The position numbers and the translations under genes are program-made. The notes under the pieces were generated by a model. The model was given only the letters and a program-made list of their open reading frames with translations, was not told the DNA's origin and did no database searches. From NCBI GenBank assembly GCA_937898415.1, contig CALDLA010000029.1:1-41430 (forward strand): a stretch of 41,430 nt of DNA, written 5' to 3'. Below are positions 1 through 6,458 of the stretch, in pieces (position 1 is the first letter of the stretch; every line of letters begins with the position of its first letter). The DNA is from an uncultured Prevotellaceae bacterium (lineage in GTDB: Bacteria > Bacteroidota > Bacteroidia > Bacteroidales > Bacteroidaceae).

Positions 1-89
1 CGCTTCTTGTACTACTTGTCTGTTTATGAAAAACTTTCAAAGAACTCATTCCCTTTGCGTCCCGAGAGGCGTCTCTCGTTTTGCGGGTG
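1..89 (-). other. Possible rRNA-operon-type leader, transcribed leftward
   Basis: Read on the minus strand, this stretch follows a strong promoter. It begins with a short hairpin (CGAGAG, 4-base loop, CTCTCG at 63-78), then a boxA-like GTTCTTTGAAAG, and ends in AGTAGTACAAGAAGCG. I recall leaders of this look (GTTCTTTGA followed by an A-rich run) just upstream of 16S rRNA in Bacteroidales. No coding frame is evident. The RNA gene itself would lie outside the window to the left, so this is recollection plus inference rather than an observed rRNA. Confidence 0.4.
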
Positions 90-120
90 CAAAGGTACGA
101 CTATTTTTCGAACCGCCAAA
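90..120 (-). promoter_or_regulatory. Leftward promoter, Bacteroidetes -33/-7 type
   Basis: On the minus strand there is TTTG (117-120), a 19-base gap and TACCTTTG (90-97). This matches the Bacteroidetes primary-sigma consensus TTTG-N19-21-TAnnTTTG closely. It drives whatever lies left of the window through the leader at 1-89, and it is divergent from argR. Confidence 0.7.
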
Positions 121-292
121 ACTTTTTGCAGAAAAAATGCATTTCTAAGGAGTCATTTTTACACTTCTTGATATCTATCAATTTACAAGACACCATACAC
201 CTTATTATTATAATATACGCGCGAGAGAAAACAGAAGTCGAATGAGGCAAACAAGCTTTTTTGGATCCAAAAGTAAAAAATATGCAGAAAAA

Positions 293-324
293 TTTGGCTG
301 TATGCAAAAATATTGGTAATTTTG
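293..324 (+). promoter_or_regulatory. argR operon promoter
   Basis: TTTG (293-296), a 20-base gap and TAATTTTG (317-324) match the Bacteroidetes consensus. Two TATGCARAAA direct repeats (281-290 and 301-310) flank the -33 box 20 bp apart. The pair TGCAAAA / TTTTGCA (303-309 and 320-326) forms a dyad over the spacer and -7 box. These may be further ArgR contacts. Confidence 0.7.
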
Positions 325-333
325 CAGCCCGTT

Positions 334-351
334 TATGAATAAATATTCTTA
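334..351 (+). promoter_or_regulatory. ARG box (ArgR operator) touching the argR start codon
   Basis: The sequence TATGAATAAATATTCTTA differs from the bacterial ARG-box pattern wnTGAATwwwwATTCAnw only in the base after ATTC. The core TGAAT-AAAT-ATTC is at 336-348, two bases before the ATG at 351 and downstream of the promoter. Binding there would block transcription or elongation, so autorepression by ArgR is the natural reading. The site is seen directly; its function is inferred from the known ArgR motif. Confidence 0.7.
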
Positions 352-827
352 TGAAAACTAAGAACAACCGTTTGGAAGCATTGCGGATGATTATCTCAAG
401 CCGCGAGTTGGGCAGTCAGGAAGAACTGCTCAACGCCTTACAGGAGGAGGGATTCAGGCTGACGCAGGCTACCCTGAGCCGCGACCTGAAACAGCTGAAA
501 GTGGCCAAGGCCGCCACGCTGCGAGGCAACTACGTATACGTATTGCCCAATGACACGATGTACAAACGCGTCAGTACACCGGGCCACATTCGCGAGATGA
601 TGACCGTTTCGGGTTTTGTCAGCATCAACTTCTCTGGCAATATGGGTGTCATCAAGACCCGACCAGGCTATGCCAGTGCCATTGCCTGGAACATTGACTC
701 AAGCGACATCCCGCAGATATTGGGATCGATAGCTGGCGACGACACCATATTTATCGTTATATGCGAAGGAGTCAGCCACGACGAAGTAGTACGCATCATC
801 AAACATATTCTGAATATTGAAGACTGA
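351..827 (+). CDS. argR: Arginine repressor ArgR
   Basis: This is a 158-residue protein of normal ArgR length. The N-terminal winged helix (about 1-70) contains the motif TQATLSRDLKQL, typical of the ArgR recognition helix. The C-terminal hexamerisation and arginine-binding domain (about 80-155) includes GDDTIFIV, whose Asp pair binds L-arginine in characterised ArgR. It controls arginine biosynthesis genes in response to arginine. It is the first gene of the arginine block, 14 bases before the acyltransferase, and probably represses itself through the ARG box that ends on its start codon. Confidence 0.93.
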   Translation: MKTKNNRLEALRMIISSRELGSQEELLNALQEEGFRLTQATLSRDLKQLKVAKAATLRGNYVYVLPNDTMYKRVSTPGHIREMMTVSGFVSINFSGNMGVIKTRPGYASAIAWNIDSSDIPQILGSIAGDDTIFIVICEGVSHDEVVRIIKHILNIED

Positions 828-841
828 TTAACAATACTATC

Positions 842-1453
842 ATGGAACAGATAGAAATAGACGTTTTAGTGGCAGGTCCCGAGCATGAGAAGTATGTTGA
901 CACCATACTCAACACGATAGCCGAGGCCGCCAAGGTGCGCGGCACAGGTATTGCCAAGCGCACACATGAGTATCTGGCCAAGAAGATGATGGAGGCCAAG
1001 GCCGTCATCGCACTGACCAAGGACGGGCGCTTTGCCGGTTTCAGCTATATTGAGACTTGGGACAACCAGCAGTACGTCACCACATCAGGTTTGATTGTAC
1101 ATCCCGACTTCCGTGGCTTGCATATTGCGAAGCGCATCAAGGACCTGACCTTCACATTAGCCCGCACCCGCTGGCCTCATGCCAAGATTTTCTCATTAAC
1201 CAGTGGCGCGGCTGTGATGAAGATGAACACGGCATTAGGCTACCAGCCCGTGACCTTTGCCGACCTGACTGACGACGAGGCTTTCTGGAAGGGTTGTGAG
1301 GGCTGCGTCAACTATCCAGTATTGCGCGAACGCAACCGCAAGTTCTGCATTTGTACCGCTATGCTCTTCGACCCGACGGAACATCTGCCCGCCAAACTGC
1401 CCGAAGAGGTTCTGTCGCGCATCAAGCACCTACAGGAATTAGATGAAGCATAA
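842..1453 (+). CDS. GNAT acyltransferase, probable N-acylglutamate (N-succinylglutamate) synthase
   Basis: This is a 203-residue GNAT-fold protein. The acyl-CoA-binding motif A is visible at about 84-100 (LIVHPDFRGLHIAKRIKD, with the R-G-x-x-x-A turn). The C-terminal third is Cys-rich (KGCEGC, then FCICT), which is unusual for a GNAT and could bind metal. It lies between argR and argG. Bacteroidetes lack a classical ArgA and use N-succinylated arginine intermediates. The equivalent gene beside argR and argG in Bacteroides thetaiotaomicron has, as I recall, been linked genetically to the first step of arginine synthesis. The assignment to acylation of glutamate rests on context and that recollection; the GNAT fold is clear. 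Confidence 0.72.
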   Translation: MEQIEIDVLVAGPEHEKYVDTILNTIAEAAKVRGTGIAKRTHEYLAKKMMEAKAVIALTKDGRFAGFSYIETWDNQQYVTTSGLIVHPDFRGLHIAKRIKDLTFTLARTRWPHAKIFSLTSGAAVMKMNTALGYQPVTFADLTDDEAFWKGCEGCVNYPVLRERNRKFCICTAMLFDPTEHLPAKLPEEVLSRIKHLQELDEA

Positions 1454-1567
1454 GCCCCCTAAGTTAGGGGGTTGGGGGTCTGAACAGGCGCAGGCTCCCC
1501 ACATTATAAACATTAAATGGTCTGATATTTTCGCTTGTTCAGACCCCTAACCCCCTAACTTAGGGGA
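1454..1567. repeat. Long inverted repeat inside the arg operon (REP/MITE-like)
   Basis: Arm 1 (1454-1490) and arm 2 (1532-1567) are near-perfect inverted copies of about 36 bases around a 41-base AT-rich centre. The two internal differences are G where A would pair with T, so they become G-U wobbles in RNA and the transcript could fold along the whole arm. Each arm holds a smaller palindrome (CCCCTAA-G-TTAGGGG in arm 1). It fills most of the 122-base gap between the acyltransferase stop and argG. It could be a small mobile palindrome or an mRNA hairpin adjusting argG expression. Confidence 0.75.
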
Positions 1568-1575
1568 CTCAGACA

Positions 1576-2772
1576 ATGAATAAGAAAGTAGTAGTAGCCT
1601 TTTCTGGTGGGCTTGACACCAGTTACACCGTGATGAAATTGACCCAGGACGGCTGGGACGTGTATGCAGCCTGCGCCAATACCGGCGGTTTCTCGGCTGA
1701 ACAGTTGAAGACCAACGAGGAGAACGCCTATAAATTAGGGGCCAAGGCCTATGTGACACTCGACGTGACGCAGGAGTATTACGAGAAGTCGCTGAAATAC
1801 ATGATCTTCGGCAACGTACTGCGCAATAACTGCTATCCCATCTCGGTCTCGTCAGAGCGTATCTTCCAGGCTATCGCCATTGCCCGCTATGCAAAGGAGA
1901 TCGGTGCCGACGCCATTGCCCACGGTTCGACGGGTGCCGGCAACGACCAGATACGTTTCGACATGACCTTCCTCGTGATGGCTCCCGGTGTGGAGATTAT
2001 CACACTGACCCGCGACAAGAAACTGACGCGTAAAGAGGAAGTGGACTACCTGAACGAACACGGATTCTTTGCTGACTTCACCAAGCTGAAGTATTCTTAT
2101 AATGTGGGCATCTGGGGCACCAGTATCTGTGGTGGCGAGCTGCTCGACCCCACTCAGGGACTGCCCGAGGACGCTTACCTGAAACACGTCACCGCGAAGG
2201 AGGATACCCTGCTGAAGATTCAGTTCGAGAAGGGTGAGATTGTCGGCGTGAACGGTGAGCAGTTCGACGACAAAGTAAAAGCCATCCAGAAGATTGAGGA
2301 GATTGGTGCCAGCTACGCCATCGGTCGCGATGCCAACGTGGGCGACACCATCATCGGCATCAAGGGTCGCGTAGGCTTCGAGGCAGCTGCTCCCAAACTG
2401 ATTATCGAGGCTCACCGCCTGTTGGAGAAGTCGACGCTGTCGAAGTGGCAGCAGTACTGGAAGGACCAGGTGGCCAACTGGTACGGTATGTTCCTGCACG
2501 AGAGCCAGTACTTGGAGCCCGTGATGCCCGATATCGAGGCCATGCTGACCAGCAGCCAGCGCAACGTGACGGGTACTGCCATCCTGAAGTTGCGCCCCTA
2601 TGGTTTCGAGACCGTCGGCATTGACAGCGAAAATGACCTGACGAAGTCGAAGCTTGGCGAGTACGGTGAGACGCAGACGGGCTGGACGGCTGACGAGGCA
2701 AAGGGCTTCATCAAAGTCAGTTCGACCCCACTTCGCGTCTACTACGGTATCCACAAAGACGAAAAAAGATAA
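1576..2772 (+). CDS. argG: Argininosuccinate synthase
   Basis: This is a 398-residue cytoplasmic enzyme that joins citrulline and aspartate with ATP to give argininosuccinate, the penultimate arginine step. The N-terminal ATP pyrophosphatase loop is AFSGGLDTSY (about 8-17). A second conserved block is HGSTGAGNDQIRFD (about 116-129). Length is normal for the family. The start codon follows the inverted repeat at 1454-1567, and argC begins one base after the stop, so the two are co-transcribed and probably translationally coupled. Confidence 0.96.
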   Translation: MNKKVVVAFSGGLDTSYTVMKLTQDGWDVYAACANTGGFSAEQLKTNEENAYKLGAKAYVTLDVTQEYYEKSLKYMIFGNVLRNNCYPISVSSERIFQAIAIARYAKEIGADAIAHGSTGAGNDQIRFDMTFLVMAPGVEIITLTRDKKLTRKEEVDYLNEHGFFADFTKLKYSYNVGIWGTSICGGELLDPTQGLPEDAYLKHVTAKEDTLLKIQFEKGEIVGVNGEQFDDKVKAIQKIEEIGASYAIGRDANVGDTIIGIKGRVGFEAAAPKLIIEAHRLLEKSTLSKWQQYWKDQVANWYGMFLHESQYLEPVMPDIEAMLTSSQRNVTGTAILKLRPYGFETVGIDSENDLTKSKLGEYGETQTGWTADEAKGFIKVSSTPLRVYYGIHKDEKR

Positions 2773-2773
2773 T

Positions 2774-3739
2774 ATGATTAAAGTAGGAATCTTAGGTGCT
2801 GCAGGCTATACGGGCGGAGAACTCATCCGGCTGCTGCTGAACCACCCCGAGGCAGAGATTGTGTTTGCCAATTCAGAGAGCAATGCGGGGAACCTGGTGT
2901 GTGACGTACACGAAGGACTGGTCGGCGAAACCGACCAGCGCTTCACAGCAGAAATGCCTTTTGAGGATGTCGACGTGGTGTTCTTTTGCTTCGGTCACGG
3001 CAAGAGCGAGGCATTTTTGCAGGAACACACCATCCCCAGTCGCGTGAAGATTATCGACCTGGCACAGGACTTTCGCATCAAAGGCAATCATGACTACGTC
3101 TATGGCTTGCCAGAGATTTATCGCGAGGAGATTCAGCAGGCGCAGCATGTGGCCAATCCCGGCTGTTTCGCCACCTGCATCCAGTTGGGACTGCTCCCTG
3201 CTGCCAACCTGAACCTGCTGAAGTCTGACGTCAGCGTGAATGCCATCACGGGCTCGACGGGTGCCGGACAGAAGCCCGGTGCCACCACCCACTTCTCGTG
3301 GCGTAACAACAACCTGAGCATCTACAAGCCGTTTACCCATCAGCACATTGCCGAGATACGGCAGTCGCTGGCACAGGTGCAGGGCCACTTGGATGTCGAC
3401 ATCGACTTCATCCCCTATCGTGGCGACTTCGCCCGAGGCATCTTTTGTACGGAGGTCATCCGCACGAAGGCTCCTGCCGACGAGGTCATCCAGGCCTACA
3501 AGGACTTCTATGCCGATGCCGCCTTTACGCACTACAGTGACAAGCCGATAGACCTGAAGCAGGTGGTGAACACTAACAAGTGCCTCGTCCACATCGACGC
3601 CTTTGACGGAAAACTGCTTGTCACCTCATGCATTGACAACCTGCTGAAGGGAGCAGTCGGACAGGCCGTACAGAACATGAACCTGATGTTTGGCATCGAC
3701 GAGACGACAGGACTGCGCTTGAAAGCCTCAGCGTTCTAA
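2774..3739 (+). CDS. argC: N-acyl-gamma-glutamyl-phosphate reductase
   Basis: This 321-residue NADPH-dependent reductase makes N-acylglutamate semialdehyde. The start is the ATG one base after the argG stop: MIKVGILGAAGYTGGEL is the family N-terminus with the Rossmann G-x-x-G-x-x-G turn, so the longer open frame reaching back into argG is rejected. The catalytic Cys131 lies in NPGCFAT, and a conserved GSTGAGQKP block follows. In Bacteroides the next gene is argD; here a regulator of the secreted-protein island starts 35 bases downstream instead, with no promoter visible between. Confidence 0.95.
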   Translation: MIKVGILGAAGYTGGELIRLLLNHPEAEIVFANSESNAGNLVCDVHEGLVGETDQRFTAEMPFEDVDVVFFCFGHGKSEAFLQEHTIPSRVKIIDLAQDFRIKGNHDYVYGLPEIYREEIQQAQHVANPGCFATCIQLGLLPAANLNLLKSDVSVNAITGSTGAGQKPGATTHFSWRNNNLSIYKPFTHQHIAEIRQSLAQVQGHLDVDIDFIPYRGDFARGIFCTEVIRTKAPADEVIQAYKDFYADAAFTHYSDKPIDLKQVVNTNKCLVHIDAFDGKLLVTSCIDNLLKGAVGQAVQNMNLMFGIDETTGLRLKASAF

Positions 3740-3745
3740 GTGGGA

Positions 3746-3780
3746 AGTGAAAAGTGATGAGTGAGGAGTGAAGGGTGAGG
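3746..3780 (+). repeat. Heptanucleotide repeat AGTGANN spanning the regulator start codon
   Basis: Five consecutive 7-base units (AGTGAAA, AGTGATG, AGTGAGG, AGTGAAG, GGTGAGG) fill the argC-regulator gap and run into the next gene. The GTG start codon at 3775 is part of the fifth unit, and the units also supply the purine-rich ribosome-binding region. The same heptad family occurs on the other strand at 28123-28155. Confidence 0.7.
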
Positions 3781-5454
3781 AATCTGTTATCGCTCATATT
3801 GACCCTATCTGTTGTTGTGCTGCCCATAGCAGCACAACAACAGTATACGTGCCCTATGGTTCGCATCGTGCCGGAACGGCTGCCCGACATGACCCTGCCA
3901 CGCAGCGGCCATTATATGTTCTTCGCGAATGGCGAACTGACGGTCATTGGCGGACACACCACCAACTTCGTACCCACGGCAACGGCCGAATACTTCGACG
4001 GCAAAGCGTGGCACCAGATGCCGATGGCCTACAACCACGACAATGGTTTAGTCGTGGTACTGCGTTCAGGCGAGGCCATCATCGGCGGCGGACACTCCGA
4101 GCCATTAGGCATTGGGCAGACCTTCATGGTGGAACGCTATATCCCGGCAACCCACTCGTTCGACGGTTTCGGCTGCTTAGACCGGCGGCGCGTACTGGCT
4201 AATGGCATACAATTGGAAGACGGACGCGTTATCATTGCCGGCAACCACTATGCCGACGATGCCATCGGCTGCTACGACGGTCACAGTCAGGTGAAGCACG
4301 TCAAGGACGTCAGGCAGGGACGCGCCAATCCCTACATCTTACCAATAGCAAGTGATGATGCTGTCATCATCGGAGGCTACGGCGTCCATGCCGACACCCT
4401 AGACACCGTCTGGGCCGACCGCGTAAAAGGCGATGCATTCCGTGTGCCACTGTTAGACCATTGGAAGTTGGAGTACACAGACCTGCCTTTCAACTGTGAA
4501 GCCTGCGCCATTGGCCAATACGCCTATCTGATGACGGCCACCGATGCCAACGGACAGTTTGGCTTCATCGTGATGCGCGACACCTGCTTCTCGCCATTGG
4601 TGACAGCCTGCCCAGTACCCCGCCGCAGTCCGTTTGGTCCCATCTTCTTCAAACATACGCTTGCCGTTGACCGCAAACTCCAGCGGGTCTATGTCGCAGG
4701 CGTCGACGACAGCCTGTTCAACCGCCAATATGTGCTCGCCGTCGACTATGCCAAAAAGCCTGCTACGATGACGCTCTACTATACCGACACGCTGGAACAC
4801 GCCACCAGCACCACTCCCGTGGTGACGCCCGACGGCGACCTCATACTGGCTGGGGGCATTCTCAACGACAACTACAAGCCGCTTGCTGCCGTCTGGTGTT
4901 ACCACTTCGGCATGCGGAAGCCCCCCGTCAACGGGGGACTGGCATCCGCCAGGGGGCAATGGCCGTGGGTTGTCGTCGCCATAATAGCAGCCATCGCTGC
5001 TATCGTGTTCCTCTTTTATTTAAGGCGCAGGAAAAAACCTGTTGACGTCAACGTTCAGCCACCAGCTGACGACATCGACGACATCACACTGACTGACGGC
5101 AAAGGCGAGGAACTCATGGAGCGCATCTGCCAGTTGATGGACGACGAGCAACTCTACCTGCGCAACGACCTGAAATTGCAGGATGTAGCCGTGCGCCTCA
5201 GCACCAACAGCAGCTACGTCAGCGAGTGCATCAACAGTGTCCGCAGCCAGTCGTTCTCACTGTTCATCAACACCTACCGCATCCGCCACGCCCAGGAACT
5301 GCTACGGAAACAGCCAGACATAAAGACTGCCACCCTGGCCGAAGAGTCAGGTTTCAGCACCGAGACTACCTTCTTCCGCAACTTCAAAATCGTCACTGGC
5401 ATGACCCCACGTGAGTGGTTAAGCACCCTCACCCAAGGTCAACAAGCGAACTAA
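3775..5454 (+). CDS. Membrane-spanning regulator: periplasmic kelch-like propeller, one TM helix, AraC-type DNA-binding domain
   Basis: This is a 559-residue protein with a GTG start, the first start after an in-frame stop; it gives a clean signal peptide (1-21). Residues about 25-375 form a kelch-like repeat region with recurring VIGG, IIGGG, IIAGN and ILAGG strands. A membrane helix lies at about 397-420 (VVVAIIAAIAAIVFLFY) followed by RRRKK, placing the C-terminus in the cytoplasm. Residues about 445-555 are an AraC-type double helix-turn-helix ending in GFSTETTFFRNFKIVTGMTPREWL. There is no histidine kinase or receiver domain, unlike hybrid two-component regulators. The sensor half resembles the secreted kelch proteins at 10379 and 16027 (DMTxPR near the start, then GGxTT, then a GN-Y-DD segment). 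It is probably the activator of the three downstream units. Confidence 0.85.
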   Translation: MRNLLSLILTLSVVVLPIAAQQQYTCPMVRIVPERLPDMTLPRSGHYMFFANGELTVIGGHTTNFVPTATAEYFDGKAWHQMPMAYNHDNGLVVVLRSGEAIIGGGHSEPLGIGQTFMVERYIPATHSFDGFGCLDRRRVLANGIQLEDGRVIIAGNHYADDAIGCYDGHSQVKHVKDVRQGRANPYILPIASDDAVIIGGYGVHADTLDTVWADRVKGDAFRVPLLDHWKLEYTDLPFNCEACAIGQYAYLMTATDANGQFGFIVMRDTCFSPLVTACPVPRRSPFGPIFFKHTLAVDRKLQRVYVAGVDDSLFNRQYVLAVDYAKKPATMTLYYTDTLEHATSTTPVVTPDGDLILAGGILNDNYKPLAAVWCYHFGMRKPPVNGGLASARGQWPWVVVAIIAAIAAIVFLFYLRRRKKPVDVNVQPPADDIDDITLTDGKGEELMERICQLMDDEQLYLRNDLKLQDVAVRLSTNSSYVSECINSVRSQSFSLFINTYRIRHAQELLRKQPDIKTATLAEESGFSTETTFFRNFKIVTGMTPREWLSTLTQGQQAN

Positions 5455-5473
5455 AATGGTTGAATTATAGCCA

Positions 5474-5529
5474 AAACGACTAACAATTTCATGATTTGTT
5501 AGTCGTTTCCCATAATTTGTTAGTCGCTT
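5474..5529 (+). promoter_or_regulatory. Operator candidate of unit A: inverted repeat plus third half-site
   Basis: Arms AAACGACTAACAA (5474-5486) and TTGTTAGTCGTTT (5496-5508) flank a 9-base spacer. A third half-site, TTGTTAGTCGCTT (5517-5529), begins exactly 21 bp after the second arm, two helical turns away, as is common for AraC-family direct repeats. It ends 16 bases before the -7 box. The same 35-bp inverted repeat recurs before units B and C. It lies just after the regulator stop and could also act as a terminator, but it is not followed by a T run here. Confidence 0.6.
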
Positions 5530-5545
5530 TATGGGGATTTTTTGT

Positions 5546-5553
5546 TACTTTTG
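5546..5553 (+). promoter_or_regulatory. Unit A promoter -7 box
   Basis: TACTTTTG fits TAnnTTTG and lies 32 bases before the ATG at 5586. No TTTG sits at the normal 19-21 base spacing; that position is occupied by the end of the third operator half-site. This suggests a promoter needing an activator. Confidence 0.6.
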
Positions 5554-5585
5554 CGAAAAATATAGTAACTTAAAACATAAACAGC

Positions 5586-6458
5586 ATGACAAAACATCTA
5601 CTCCTCACCCTGCTGCTCGCGCTGCCTCTGACAGCATCCGCCGACGACACGCAGGGTGCCACCAACAAAACGGCGGAAACGGCTACGGAACTGGCGCAGG
5701 GTGAGACCATCACGTACAATTACGTGAAAAATGATGGTTATTTCTTTTATTGGAAATTCACGACTACAGAGAGTGGCAAAATCAGCATCAAAGTGAATCA
5801 TTCGAATATGAGCTATCAAACAGTCCTCGGTGGTTTTACAAGAACTCAATTGGAGTATTTCGACCCTGACGGAACACACGTGACGATGGCGGAAATAAAA
5901 AATTCGGACACCCTCACATTAGAGAACGCCAAGCCAGGGCAATACTTTGTACGAGCACATTTCACTCAAATTAAAAGCTGTACCTACACGATGACCTACG
6001 ATTTCACGCCCGGCAGCACAACGCCTGACGACGAGGGCGAGATGGTCGACCGCAAGTTTCTGGTAGTCGAGACCAAGGACCACGTAAAGACCACCTACAT
6101 GCTGGCCCGGAAGCCACAGGTTATATTTGAAAACAACACTCTGCGCATCCTGTCATGGGATGCTGACGTCACCTATAACCTGTCCGACGTCCTGCGCTTC
6201 ACCTACGAGACGAAGAGCGTCACAGGCGTCAGTGAACTACGTGACGAGCAGGCCGCTGTCAACTACGAGGACGGACAACTCGTCATCAGCGGCATCAAGG
6301 CCGGAGCCTCTGTAGGCGTCTACTCTATTGACGGTAAGCTGGTGCAACGGCTGACGGCTCATCGTTCAGGAACCTATCGTCTCTCTCTCGCCCCCCTGCC
6401 TCAGGGCGTGTATATCGTAAAAGCCGACAATGTATCCTATAAAATCATGAAGCGATGA
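5586..6458 (+). CDS. Secreted protein with PPC-like domain and T9SS type A C-terminal domain (unit A lead gene)
   Basis: This is a 290-residue protein with a signal peptide (1-19, MTKHLLLTLLLALPLTASA). Residues about 30-140 look like a pre-peptidase C-terminal (PPC)-type beta-sandwich: GETITYNYV, then FFYWKFTTTESGKISIKV, then GQYFVRAHF. The last about 75 residues match a T9SS type A sorting domain (VGVYSIDGKLV, then LPQGVYIVK, then YKIMKR). It is probably exported across the outer membrane by the type IX secretion system. Its stop codon overlaps the start of the giant BACON gene (ATGA). Specific function is not recognised. Confidence 0.75.
   Translation: MTKHLLLTLLLALPLTASADDTQGATNKTAETATELAQGETITYNYVKNDGYFFYWKFTTTESGKISIKVNHSNMSYQTVLGGFTRTQLEYFDPDGTHVTMAEIKNSDTLTLENAKPGQYFVRAHFTQIKSCTYTMTYDFTPGSTTPDDEGEMVDRKFLVVETKDHVKTTYMLARKPQVIFENNTLRILSWDADVTYNLSDVLRFTYETKSVTGVSELRDEQAAVNYEDGQLVISGIKAGASVGVYSIDGKLVQRLTAHRSGTYRLSLAPLPQGVYIVKADNVSYKIMKR

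Noticed and set aside
2654..2773. Longer N-terminus for argC
   Set aside because: The extra 40 residues overlap argG in another frame and precede the clear family start MIKVGILGAAGYTGGE.
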